From Telmatactis stephensoni (lineage: Eukaryota; Cnidaria; Anthozoa; Actiniaria; Isophelliidae): a stretch of DNA of 64,000 nt. This document shows positions 1 through 9,842 of the stretch, one piece after another. Positions within the stretch are counted from its first letter, which is position 1, and each line of letters begins with the position of its first letter. Under the pieces are notes generated by a model that had not been told where the DNA came from, did not search any database, and worked only from the letters and a program-made list of their open reading frames with translations. Position numbers and translations under genes: made by a program. Location of the stretch: contig JALIZF010001912.1 in the NCBI GenBank assembly GCA_029948255.1, positions 1,178,001 to 1,242,000 of the forward strand. The letters run 5' to 3'.

Positions 1-479
1 TCAAAAGCTTTCAAACTAATTTGTTATGTTTTAAACACCTTTTTCAGAAACATTCGCGCTTTTTTCAGAGCCACGTGCTCAGTATTGTATGAGGGCGTCG
101 TCAAATGCCAGCATACACTTTAACTGTAAGACAAGTCGATTCGGAAGTAGAAATGCCTAGTTACGATATTCCTATGGGCGATTTTTCCCCTTGCATAACT
201 TAAAATCCTCTATCTGACCTCCGTCGGATATGCTTGGTTTGCGTCACTCATAAAAAGAGAACAATATCTCTCTGTTTATCTTAAAGTTTACATTGCTCGA
301 CTGAGGAAAACTGGGACGCAATATAAGGTCTTAAAAATAAAACGGATATTAAAAGATGTAGTTTGCGGATAATCTAAACTAGACGTGAACATCCCCACTT
401 CCGTCCAGATATGTATTTGATTGATGAGTTTTCATAATACCTGGTCGCGCAAAGAATGGGTTTAATCTCTCTTTCTCAT
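1..479. other. No recognisable feature
   Basis: AT-rich sequence. I see no coding exon, tRNA-like sequence or clear repeat here. Confidence 0.4.
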
Positions 480-1441
480 AGGCTTAGATACAAAATTCCG
501 GAATTTTTTTTTTGAGAATTTTAGACACCAAAAATAATTTTAGAAAATCTCGGGAAATTTAGACAGCGAGTAAAATTTGGCAGAATTTTAGATAAATATT
601 AGCTTTCAGCAAGGGACCATAATTCTAAGAGAGTGAAACTCGCCGATTGATGTCTCAGCGATGTGCTTGGCGCTCAAGGCTATGCAGGGGCTTGTAAGTG
701 ATTACGTATTTCCGTCCATTTTCGAATGATGTTTTACTTCCGGGTTCAAATGAAAACGAGTCCTCAACGAGCGAAGGACCAACTTGAAGCCAACTACAGT
801 TCCGCAAACTGCAAATATTTGAGCAAATTACACTTTATTTACAGAATGACGATTATGGCATACAAAACTAATGGTCAATTCAAGATATGATTGTAATGCG
901 TTTTTTGAAGAAAATATACAAGTATTAATTTATTAACAGGATGTTGACGCCATATCGCTCGCGCAAGGCTCTCACAATGGAAATAGATTTTTACGAACGC
1001 GCGCATAAGAATTCCCCGTTTGCGCCATATGGCGCCAACCTGTTACTAATAATAACCTTGAGCGCCAAGCACATTGATACACTTTCGCTTTCTTAGTGTT
1101 ATGGTCTCTTGCTTCCAGGTGACACTTTCACAATTTTACACAAGCAAAAACCTCGCGAAAGAGACGAAAGGCGACAACTAACTTGAGACATCGGTCAGCG
1201 GTTTCTCACTTAAATTATGCTAACTGCCTTTCTTTATTCTTTTGGAGCTTTGGTTATAAACTGTGTCGGTTGCTTTTATGGTTATCAATCATCAAGGTTT
1301 TGTTTTTCTATGAAAATGTCAGATATACTGTTTTAAGAGTTTTCGAGAATTTTAGAAAATTTTTCAAGAATTTTAGAACTTTTTTGGAGAAATTCCGAAA
1401 AGAAGTTTAACCTACTTTTCGGAAATTTTGTATCTAAGCCT
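480..1441. mobile_element. Old inverted-repeat element (outer)
   Basis: About 21 bp at 480-501 (AGGCTTAGATACAAAATTCC) recur inverted at 1420-1441. The inner flanks are rich in repeated AATTTTAGAA-type motifs on both sides. I read this as a degenerate terminal-inverted-repeat element later interrupted by the element at 610-1111. No transposase is visible and no target duplication is clear. Confidence 0.5.
610..1111. mobile_element. Nested MITE with CAAGAGACC-type ends
   Basis: Sequence at 610-683 beginning CAAGGGACCATAATTC matches the reverse complement of 1054-1111 (CAAGAGACCATAACAC), including a shared GTGCTTGGCGCTCAAGG stretch. Related ends occur at 3930-4001 and 28905-28970. The flanks GCTTTCAG and CTTCCAGG may be a decayed target duplication. 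No coding capacity is seen. Confidence 0.55.
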
Positions 1442-1627
1442 CAGTACTTCCTCGACTCACCCCTATTTTCCGATCGTCCAGGAATTTTAAAAACTCGTCT
1501 GTTGCTGAATCTGGAAGGAAACGTAGGACTGCTAACAGTCACCCAAATACACGTTTTCTGCAACGTAGCGCGCGTACGTAGCGGTTGCGTGGCATAGCGC
1601 GCAACACGATTGCACCATGTGTCCACC
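1442..1627. other. GC-rich spacer
   Basis: Contains a run of CGCGCG-type dinucleotides near 1565-1610. No gene is recognised. A 61-residue minus-strand reading frame here looks like chance. Confidence 0.3.
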
Positions 1628-3920
1628 CACAGGCAGCCCAGCCACTTCTCCTGACGAAGTTTATTTTAATAATTTATTTACTATTTTATTGATACGCTTT
1701 GATACGCTAAAAAGACAAAAAAATGCGCGCGCTTGTTTTAATTTGCTTGGCGCGCGCGCTCTTGTTATGCATGGGTTTCCTGTGGTAATATCCTCCCGAT
1801 ATCCCACGGGACGAGCGCGCGCTTGTTGTGAATGGGTTTCCTGTGGCGATCCCGCGGGACAAAGCTACTTTGTGAGAAGGTATGAAACACGGTCACGTGA
1901 CAAAATACATTTTCGCTTGTATTTCACCAGCTAAGAAAGAAAATATCGATTTTTCTTCGAATATGTAAACAAAGTATTTATGTCCAAACAACTTAAAAGT
2001 TTGAGCGCTCAAAGTTTGTTATTTGACGAGAATTTCACCTGGAAAGCTTTGACTCGCGATGGACGTATGTGTGCCCCAGGTTGATGGACACAACGCTCGG
2101 GATTTTTCACTCGTTGAGTTGTCGAGGAATGTCGGATAGCTATCGCAAGTACACGAGAGTTTTCCGAAATGAAACCGAAATGAATGAAAAACGGTTGTGA
2201 ACAAGTTTACTTGAAACGGTGCTGGTTTTGGACTACAAAATCACTTCTTGGAATAAGCTTTTGAAAATGTCAAAAGCTTTTATGCTCATACAAGACTTCG
2301 AAACAATCCTTCACTGTAAATGAGCGGACCTTCAAGGTATTTGAGATAGTTTTATGAGTGATTTTTTGAAGTTTTGTTGTGTCGCTCACAGCTTCATGTA
2401 CAATGCTACCAGTTTTGGACTGCAAAAATTACTTTTTTGGGGTGTTTTAGGACGCTTCATAAGTTTTTATGTTCACATAAGATTTCGAAACAATTATTTA
2501 TATGAAATGAGCTGATTTTCAAAATTATTAAGCTAATGTTAGGCATAAAATTTTGATTTTTTGTTGTGCATTTTGACACTCGGTCGGTGGTTCATTCTGA
2601 CTCATAGAGAACAAAAACTTACTCCAGCTGAGAATTTGCAAAAAATATAGTCCGGATGTGACGCAGGCTACTGAATCTGGAATGAGAAGATATTGGGTTT
2701 ACAAGAATATTAAAAGAGTAAAGGAACCATCCTCATTGATATGGGCTGAAATAGTAGATGTGTATACACTGCCGAAGGCCAGATAAATCGATCAACAAAA
2801 GCCCAACAAATTCAATCCCAAGAAAACAAAAAAGACATAACAGTTTCAAAACTTACTTTATTTCTGTTTATAACTGAACTGCTTACAATCTTCTTGTATA
2901 TATTTTTTGCAAATTCTCAGCTGGAGTAAGTTTTTGTTCTCTATGAGTCAGAATGAACCACCGACCGAGTGTCAAAATGCACAACAAAAAATCAAAATTT
3001 TATGCCTAACATTAGCTTAATAATTTTGAAAATCAGCTCATTTCATATAAATAATTGTTTCGAAATCTTATGTGAACATAAAAACTTATGAAGCGTCCTA
3101 AAACACCCCAAAAAAGTAATTTTTGCAGTCCAAAACTGGTAGCATTGTACATGAAGCTGTGAGCGACACAACAAAACTTCAAAAAATCACTCATAAAACT
3201 ATCTCAAATACCTTGAAGGTCCGCTCATTTACAGTGAAGAATTGTTTCGAAGTCTTGTATGAGCATAAAAGCTTTTGACATTTTCAAAAGCTTATTCCAA
3301 GAAGTGATTTTGTAGTCCAAAACCAGCACCGTTTCAAGTAAACTTGTTCACAACCGTTTTTCATTCATTTCGGTTTCATTTCGGAAAACTCTCGTGTACT
3401 TGCGATAGCTATCCGACATTCCTCGACAACTCAACGAGTGAAAAATCCCGAGCGTTGTGTCCATCAACCTGGGGCACACATACGTCCATCGCGAGTCAAA
3501 GCTTTCCAGGTGAAATTCTCGTCAAATAACAAACTTTGAGCGCTCAAACTTTTAAGTTGTTTGGACATAAATACTTTGTTTACATATTCGAAGAAAAATC
3601 GATATTTTCTTTCTTAGCTGGTGAAATACAAGCGAAAATGTATTTTGTCACGTGACCGTGTTTCATACCTTCTCACAAAGTAGCTTTGTCCCGCGGGATC
3701 GCCACAGGAAACCCATTCACAACAAGCGCGCGCTCGTCCCGTGGGATATCGGGAGGATATTACCACAGGAAACCCATGCATAACAAGAGCGCGCGCGCCA
3801 AGCAAATTAAAACAAGCGCGCGCATTTTTTTGTCTTTTTAGCGTATCAAAGCGTATCAATAAAATAGTAAATAAATTATTAAAATAAACTTCGTCAGGAG
3901 AAGTGGCTGGGCTGCCTGTG
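1628..3920. mobile_element. Giant inverted repeat with 1,022-bp arms
   Basis: The left arm (1628-2649) and right arm (2899-3920) are exact reverse complements over the parts I compared, with one difference seen near 2310/3240. Each arm is 1,022 bp, so there is no net length difference between them. The spacer of 249 bp (2650-2898) is not palindromic. This is the structure of a foldback or long-TIR transposon that duplicated recently. A hairpin artefact of library preparation or assembly is the alternative. The open frames inside the arms (for example 2019-2204 and its mirror at 3344-3529) are identical because of the duplication and resemble no protein I know. The right arm abuts a CAAGAGACC-type end at 3930-4001. 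Confidence 0.85.
2601..2786 (+). pseudogene. Exon-like coding fragment at the palindrome centre
   Basis: An open frame runs from just after a TGA (2598-2600) to a TAA at 2784-2786. It crosses out of the left arm and reads through most of the unique spacer. The part from 2628 follows a plausible splice acceptor (ACTTACTCCAG) and has protein-like composition, including RYWVYKNIKRVKEPSSLIWA. I do not recognise the family. It may be a host exon captured between the arms, or a piece of the element's own gene. The lack of an early ATG argues that it is an internal or terminal exon rather than a free-standing gene. Confidence 0.35.
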
Positions 3921-3924
3921 TAGG

Positions 3925-4003
3925 CGCCACGAACATCGCACAGACATCAATACTGAGTTTCGCTCTCTTAGTATTATGGTCTCTTGGCTCGCACACTGTT
4001 GCA
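3925..4003. repeat. Solo CAAGAGACC-type repeat end
   Basis: Reads GTTTCGCTCTCTTAG and TATTATGGTCTCTTGG, matching the ends of the 610-1111 element and a copy at 28905-28970. It lies directly beside the right arm of the giant inverted repeat, so it could be that element's outer end. Confidence 0.5.
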
Positions 4004-4073
4004 AAAAACCTTGTACAAAAAGTTCAGTTGCATCTTGTGTCCGGGCCTTTGATCTGCTACGTAGCTGTGTTTA

Positions 4074-4106
4074 ACTAGAACAGATTTCGTATGAGTGTGA
4101 AACGGA
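4074..4106 (+). repeat. Solo end of the TA-type MITE
   Basis: Matches the start of the elements at 4651 and 18265 (ACAGATTTCGTATGAGTG, then GAAACGGACC). Only one end is present. Confidence 0.5.
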
Positions 4107-4360
4107 CCAGGAGAAAAATAATCTCCTTATATTATTTTCCAGGGATATCTCTATTTTTCTAAAATTCTGAGTTTTCCATCATTGTCTTATTCCTTTGTCC
4201 TATTTGCCTGATAAGTTGTCATTACCATTTTATATCTTACTTTGAATACTAAAAACTACAGAAATGGTTAGTATCTATCTCATGGCGAGATATCCGTATC
4301 TTGGACAATTTGCTTGTTTTCTTTAGTGTGAATACTGCGATTAACTCCCGTCAAAATATA

Positions 4361-4499
4361 TAGCCTCCTCTGCAGGCATCTCTTTCGGTATTCTGGGCTT
4401 CCTGTGTAGAAAAAGTAAACTAAACTCTCTTCCCTAGACTCTAGTTTCCCTCAGCTTTCTAGGACCACAGGAAGCCCAAGAAAAATGAGTTGCAGGCTA
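4361..4499. mobile_element. MITE with TAGCCTCC ends
   Basis: Starts TAGCCTCCTCTGCAGGC and ends GCAGGCTA, with an inner inverted GGGCTTCCTGTG. It belongs with the copies at 33853-33963 and 38892-38974, which have exact 9-bp target duplications. Here the flanks (CAAAATATA / GTAAAATTA) match poorly, so this is an older copy. Confidence 0.6.
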
Positions 4500-4650
4500 G
4501 TAAAATTAGTAACAAAGATATACCTCCTATAGTAATGGTGCTCATTTCATACCCTATATATATAGAGGATATGGATCAGATTCGGCACAATAGTAAGCTA
4601 AGGTAAAGCCGGAGAATTGCTCAGTCAACGACGTTTTATGCGGTGGCTAG

Positions 4651-4799
4651 TAGAGTAGATTTCGTATGAGTATGAAACGTACCGCGCCGTGCCGTGGCCG
4701 TGTCTGTGCCGTGATGTCTATAAAAACATTCGAAATTTCTACACTAACCGTGCCGTGACCGTGCGGTGCCGTTTTCACAGCCATACGAAATCTACTCTA
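4651..4799. mobile_element. TA-type MITE, copy 1
   Basis: Ends TAGAGTAGATTTCGTATG and its exact inverse CATACGAAATCTACTCTA flank a GC-rich core full of GTGCCGTG and CGTGCCG repeats. TA at each end fits a mariner/Tc1-type target duplication, which the nested copy at 7983-8127 supports. Confidence 0.8.
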
Positions 4800-5099
4800 A
4801 CTTTCTTGGCGGAAAGGTACACCTTCTTGAAGTGTAAGAAAACTGACCCTAGCTGTTTTATGCCGGTATACTTCAAAGCCCCATCACAAGGGGTTTTTTC
4901 TGTTACAAAATCAATTAACACTCTCTACTTTCAGTGTCTCATCTTTCTAGACTAAAATAAACTCACGCGTTGAATTTTGCTGAGGCAGGAAACAAAACCG
5001 AGAACATTGCAGAGGATTAATTTCAGTCTTGAAAATAACAAATTAAAACAAAAAAACATGGGCGATTACTCCTCGGGAACCCAGGAGTAATATTCTGTC

Positions 5100-5360
5100 G
5101 CTCGTTGGTGATAGACGAGCGGTCAACTGTTTTCCATTCGCGGAGCGGAGAGGAACAGGCATTTCAATATCCTTCCTCCTCATTTTAATGCCATTTTTCT
5201 CCCTCCTCCCCAATATTTTCGGCCATTTCTCCTTCACTACATCTCATAATTGCTTTCCTCCCTCCTCCCAAACCGATTTTTCTGCCTCTTTTCTCCCTCC
5301 TCCCTACTTTTTGGGGGCTATTTCTCCCTCCTCCCTAAACCATTCCTCTCCGCTCCATTC
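5100..5360. repeat. Pyrimidine-rich repeat flanked by inverted CGGAGCGGA
   Basis: TTTCTCCCTCCTCCC-like units recur about every 30-60 bp between 5195 and 5340, bounded by ATTCGCGGAGCGGAGAGG (5136-5153) and its inverse near 5345-5362. Reading frames across this tract are low-complexity and not credible genes. The rest of 4800-5678 shows nothing else. Confidence 0.5.
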
Positions 5361-5678
5361 GCATTGTACACTGACATGGAAATAAGACACTATAATTAAA
5401 GAAGAGGATTTTAAAACTGCAAACAAGTGTTTTAATAGTTTTGTAACTAAATCACGATACATAAACTTACTTTAAAAAAGTCAGGATAGGAAGCTTTATT
5501 CCCGTTTTTGACTGACTATTGAAATTGATGACCTTCGATGTCCAACTGAAGAAAATTAATACTAAAAGAAACAGATAATCATCTTTCTTAAGAACAAAAG
5601 GTATCTTGACGGAATTTCATAAGAAAATCTTTTTGTCGCCCTAATATTTTCTGAACTTTAGGTCATATTTCGAAGAAT

Positions 5679-5960
5679 TTACTGCGAAAAAGCTTGTATC
5701 GCGACCGACAACTTTAAACTTTCAGTTGGATTTTGGGTTTTTCTGATCCGCCAATCATGTGATGGGGGTGGAGCTTATACAAATACCCTCGATCCGATCT
5801 TGATCCACGTTTGCCATCAGTCTTGAGGTCCTTTGAGTGTATTTTCATAAGCTCCGCTCCCTTCACCTGATTGGTGGATCAGAAAAACCCTAAATCAAAC
5901 TGAAAGTTTGTTGTTGAAATTCGTTGTTGGTCGCGATACAAGTGTTCTAGCTCGCAGTAA
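5679..5960. mobile_element. MITE with TTACTGCGA ends
   Basis: TTACTGCGA (5679) and TCGCAGTAA (ends 5960) bound two imperfect inverted arms sharing CTTGTATCGCGACC, TTTCTGATCC and AAACTTTCAG. The centre (5795-5830) carries TTGATCCACGTTT, a phrase shared with the hammerhead-like motif near 61663. No coding capacity is seen. Confidence 0.65.
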
Positions 5961-6691
5961 GTTATTCAAAACGAAGATCTGTAGCCGGTCGACGTTACTT
6001 TGTGTCGTTTATGTCAGTCTTAGTTCAAAACCAATTGTCTCAAGATATCATTGAATATCATCGTGTCTCTTTCCCGGACTTTAGTTTCAAATCTGCTTCT
6101 AACTTCTCATAAGGTTGACCATGTACTCATCAGATACTATAGCTAGCTACACAATACTACAATAAAACTTTAAAAATGCTATTAAACATCGATACACATA
6201 TAGCTTCCTCAACAGCCGTTTTATAATATTTCTGAAGGAGTGTCTGCAGCCGACTTTCATATATTTTGGTGGGGAATATGGCCGTCGGAAATATTTCCAC
6301 CCTAAAAAGTACCAAATTGGCAAAGCTGAACTCAAAAAGGTACCATTAAAACAGAAAGTCTCAATATCTGGTGCCGATTTCTGTTAAAGTACCAACGCTG
6401 TCCGTGAATAGCCAACAAGGTACAAATCTCGTGATATTGACCCCAAGAGGTACAACGATAATCCCGTCCAATATATATATCTAGGGGCGTGTCCCTCCTT
6501 CCGGGGTCTGTAGTACGTGGCTTTCTTTGTTATCGTTTATAGGTTTTGATTTTTTGATAATGCTGAACTACAGGAAAACTGAATTGGGAATCGGGAGATA
6601 GGATATTGTGAAGACGACAAAGTCTTCAGACACGAAGAAACTCCGCCTCTTTTCGCACAGAACGTACTCCACGTCAGTTTCTCTTAAGAAT
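5961..6691. other. No recognisable feature
   Basis: AT-rich sequence with no supported exon or repeat boundary. Reading frames here are short and have no recognisable motifs. Confidence 0.3.
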
Positions 6692-6845
6692 TAGAGCAGT
6701 ATTTCGCATAGCTGCGAAAACGGCTTGGTTATGGCAGGAATTTCAAATGTTTTTATATAGACAGCACGACAGTTACACGGTCACGGTACGGCGCGGTCCG
6801 TTTCGCATTTTCATCAGCCTGTTTTCGTACGAAAACTGCTTTTAT
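6692..6845. mobile_element. TA-type MITE, degenerate copy
   Basis: Begins TAGAGCAGTATTTCG and ends GTACGAAAACTGCTTTTA. The core contains GCAGGAATTTC, GTTTTTATATAGACAGCACG and the CACGGTCACGGTACGGCGCGG stretch typical of the family at 4651, 7983 and 18265. Confidence 0.65.
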
Positions 6846-7088
6846 TAGCGCTGTAAATGAATTGAAAGTTTGACGAATTTTGGTTTGTGGTAGCAATGTC
6901 TCTAAGCACTTTATATTCTTTTTTATAAAATATTTGAGATATAACGCGCGCGTTGATTGGCTGGCTACCATGTTTATATCAGAGGACAGAGACATGGCTA
7001 GTCCAGTCCCAGACTCTCTTTCTTGCCGCTCCAGGACTCGCGGAGAAAGAGAGTCCAGTATAACTTGCATGCGCATGTCAGTTTAGTG

Positions 7089-7126
7089 ACCACGCGATCA
7101 CCACATTCATGTGGTGATCGCGTGGT
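7089..7126. repeat. Perfect 18-bp hairpin
   Basis: Arms 7089-7106 and 7109-7126 (ACCACGCGATCACCACAT and its exact inverse) are separated by two bases. The hairpin lies just inside the left arm of the Pack-type element, between the arm and the helicase-like frame. Confidence 0.9.
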
Positions 7127-7157
7127 TATAAATCCTGAAGTCATCTAATGATTCAAG

Positions 7158-7367
7158 ATGGCTGAAGAAGAAAGTGTTTTGTATACACGATATCAGTCTC
7201 ATTTCGGAAAGCCATTTGTTGATTCAGTGAGCTATGCACTTGGAAAAACCAACTATAATCTTTTACCAAAGTTTGAGCAGTTACAGGCCATTTACGGATG
7301 GACAGTTGTGAAAGACGTATTTGTGAATTTTTCGATACGCATCACTACCACTGCTACCAAACACTGA
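7158..7367 (+). pseudogene. RecQ-like helicase N-terminal fragment
   Basis: A 69-residue frame starts with ATG in good context (AAGATGGCTG) and reads MAEEESVLYTRYQSHFGKPF, then LLPKFEQLQAIYGWTVVKDVF near residues 36-56. In RecQ-type helicases the segment before the Walker A loop reads roughly KPEQ-x-AI, then GKDVFV, then PTGYGKS. The match runs up to DVFVN and then fails where the P-loop should be, so no ATPase can be made. It sits wholly between the arms of the 6999-7505 element. I infer a captured, non-functional host fragment; such RecQ-like copies are common in cnidarian genomes as far as I know. A chance resemblance is the alternative. Confidence 0.45.
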
Positions 7368-7779
7368 CATTTGCATATTGCAAGCTCGCAAAATACTAAT
7401 TAATCAATTGATTGGCTCATTTTGCACATGCGCATGCAAGTTATACTGGACTCTCTTTCTCCGCGAGTCCAGGAGCGGCAAGAAAGAGAGTCTGGGACTG
7501 GACTAAGACATGGCTCGCTCAAAAAACGTCGAAAATATTTTATAAAAGCAATATAAAACGATCGCTTATGTCTCTGTACTGTGATATAAACACTCTGGAA
7601 GATGTAGAGCACTCGAAAAGCAAGAGAAACACTCGGCTACGCCTCGTGTTCCTAAGCTTGCTTTTCTCTTGCTCTACATCTTCCATCGTGTTTATATCAC
7701 AGTACAGAGACATGCGCGCGCGTTTTATATTCCTTAATTTGAAAATTTGCAATGTTTCTTCGAAGTTAAAAAGCCTTGC

Positions 7780-7808
7780 GCACCGCCATCTTGATGACGT
7801 CATAAATG
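7780..7808 (-). promoter_or_regulatory. CRE plus YY1-like motif
   Basis: On the minus strand reads TTTATGACGTCATCAAGATG then GCGG: a palindromic CRE (TGACGTCA) followed by an AAGATGGCGG YY1-type core. The same pair recurs in the channel gene introns at 34405 and 34695-34760. It may be a shared repeat fragment rather than a true control site. Confidence 0.4.
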
Positions 7809-7934
7809 CGGAAATACTGGACTTCAAAAAATCAATGACTTACTTGATCAAATTGAGAAATATCTGGAAGGGATAAACAAAGGAAATAAGAATTAGGATA
7901 ATTCGGAGGCTGTAACTCAATAGACTAGTTATCG

Positions 7935-8201
7935 AGTGAAAACTGCACGGCGCGGTTAAGGCAGGAATTTCGGATGTTTTTAGAGCGGTTTTCGTATGTG
8001 TGGGAAACTTACCGCGTACCATGATCACCATGTCAGCGCCGTAATGTCTGTAAAAACATTCGAAATTCTTGCTGTAACTGTGCCGTGTTGTGACTGTGTC
8101 GTTTTCCCACTCATACGAAATTGGCTCTATAGACATGACGGCAGTGACACGGTCACAGTACAGCACCATCCGTTTCACATTCATACGAAAACTGCTCTAT
8201 G
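7935..8201. mobile_element. Older TA-type MITE split by a younger copy
   Basis: The left piece ends ...GGAATTTCGGATGTTTT and the right piece resumes TAGACATGACGGCAGTG, ending CATACGAAAACTGCTCTA at 8201. Joined, they give the family's usual GTTTTTATAGACA phrase. The break is exactly the 7983-8127 element plus a TA. Confidence 0.7.
7983..8127. mobile_element. TA-type MITE nested in its own family
   Basis: GAGCGGTTTTCGTATGTG at the left and CATACGAAATTGGCTC at the right, flanked by TA (7981-7982 and 8128-8129). The reconstructed target contains a single TA, which shows a TA duplication and supports a mariner/Tc1-like origin. Confidence 0.8.
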
Positions 8202-8275
8202 CAGTCAATTTTATTAACGTTGTCTAAATGGACTACAATAAATGACCTGTAAATGACATGCGTCTCACTGATTAA

Positions 8276-8407
8276 GGGCCTGATTATATGAACCGGGCCG
8301 GCCCGGTTAAGTGGGCTGACGTCTTTTGTTTTGTGGCCCCAGGGGAAAAGAAAACAGAGGAAGTGAGCCCGGGTATCCGGGCCAGCCCGATTCATATAAT
8401 CAGGCCC
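8276..8407. mobile_element. MITE with 3-bp TAA duplication (Harbinger-like)
   Basis: Inverted ends GGGCCTGATTATATGAA (8276-8292) and TTCATATAATCAGGCCC (8391-8407) are perfect. TAA flanks both sides (8273-8275, 8408-8410). The 3-bp TWA-type duplication and G-rich tip fit PIF/Harbinger. No transposase is present in the 132 bp. Confidence 0.8.
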
Positions 8408-8929
8408 TAAGCTTCTCGCGCGAAATATGGTGTGTGTACGGGAATTCACAGCTTTAGAGCCAATGAAAGGGAAAACATTGAAGCAAGCTCTTTTAGAATA
8501 CGCTAGAATGCTGATTGAATTCGTTTCATGAGATACGTGATATTTGTAAAAATCTGAATGTACTGTGTTTTTATATAGACGTTAATTAGATTTGATGTAT
8601 AGCACGACTCTGGTTAGAAAGCCTCACGAAAATAGACAACCGTCCATTTCCTGGTGAAGGTAGAATCAGCCGAAAATTTCACAGAATTGAAATCCGGGTC
8701 GGATAAAAAAAAACCTTTTCACATTTAATACTGAGCACCATTAGCTTTAGCTCAGATAAACTGAACACGACTTAACTTCAATTACAATCATGAGATTATG
8801 GGATAGATCAAATATCGACCTTTCAAGTTCAATATACATTGCCGTCCGGTCAGATGACATGTGGAAAAGGATCCTATAAGTTCTTCTATGAAATTTATGT
8901 CTATATGTAAACCTTTTTGAGGCTGAGGC

Positions 8930-8951
8930 AGAGAGAGGCAGAGAGAGAGAG

Positions 8952-9011
<60 letters not shown>
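8930..9011. repeat. (AG)n microsatellite
   Basis: Near-pure GA dinucleotide run. Serine/leucine-rich reading frames across it on the minus strand are artefacts of the repeat. Confidence 0.95.
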
Positions 9012-9012
<1 letters not shown>

Positions 9013-9842
9013 CATTATATAAAAATAAAAATGTACATTGTATATATTGCATTTAACAAGTGCAAATAGACGGATATGTATTTTAAATTGGAAGATAAAT
9101 AAAAATCTTGAAACCTCCCGGCAAAATTAATATACCCAGAAGGTTTGACCGCAAAAGTTATAAACGCAAGTCTACAAATATATATCGGTGTTCCAATCAT
9201 CATTTATCTGTTTTTCTAACCACAAATTTCACAACAGAGAAAAGCTGCATGAATAATTCAGTCTCTTTCGCAAAACAGTAAAAACGCTAAACCAAAAGAG
9301 CCTCATATAAAATTACGTCGCGACATAGTTATTCCATTAAAGGACGATTTTCCAAGGATCTTTTTGTAAACTTCCTTTTAAAGTGATTTATTTTATCCGC
9401 CCCGCATGGTGTACCGAAATGGTTCAAATTGCTCAAGCACGTCATGATAGAATACTGCTCTACAACATCTGTTTGTAGATTTTTCTGCAAAGGAAGATAT
9501 AATTCAAAACTTTCGATTCGGTCTTCAAAAAATGTTTACTTTTCAGAATACATCAATAAAGCAGCTAACATTTCTCATGCAGTTTACAAAGACAACGCCT
9601 TTTGATTTGTGCGTTTACCACATACGCCTACAATGGTGTGCGAGATCAAAATCAACATGTCACGAGCTGACATCGTAGAATGTATTTTTTATCATTTCTT
9701 CCTATTTTGCCCACTTCAAGCCTGCTTAATTTGCTCGTCTTGAGTACAGTTGTTGTGGCTACTCCACGATTATAGTAGTAAGCCATAAGTGGTGTAAAGT
9801 TTCGCAGTATAAGACAAGTAAAGCTCAAGAAATAGCAAACAT
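9012..9842. other. No recognisable feature
   Basis: AT-rich sequence. No exon with both splice sites, no tRNA-like boxes and no clear inverted repeat were found. Confidence 0.3.

Larger units (their letters stand above)
6999..7505. mobile_element. Pack-type element, 80-bp TIRs, 9-bp TSD
   Basis: Arms 6999-7078 and 7426-7505 are 80 bp each and essentially exact inverses (TAGTCCAGTCCCAGACTC at the tip). Both sides are flanked by AGACATGGC (6990-6998 and 7506-7514), a perfect 9-bp target duplication. The uninterrupted target exists at 21.28 kb. Inside lie a perfect hairpin (7089-7126) and a reading frame resembling the start of a RecQ-like helicase (7158-7367). A 9-bp duplication is the usual Mutator-type length; an element carrying a gene piece without a transposase is analogous to a Pack-MULE. 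The superfamily assignment is inference. Confidence 0.85.
6925..7732. mobile_element. Host MITE interrupted by a younger element
   Basis: Left part 6925-6998 and right part 7506-7732 are continuous in the copy at 21098-21356 (inverted there). The right part includes an internal inverted repeat around GATGTAGAGCACTCGAAAAG and CTTTTCTCTTGCTCTACATC, with the phrase CACTCGGCTACGCCTCGTGT. The ends are CGCGCGCG-rich. The interruption is exactly the 6999-7505 element plus one copy of its 9-bp target. Confidence 0.8.

Noticed and set aside
8747..9052. Ser/Leu-rich reading frames
   Set aside because: Produced by the (AG)n microsatellite.
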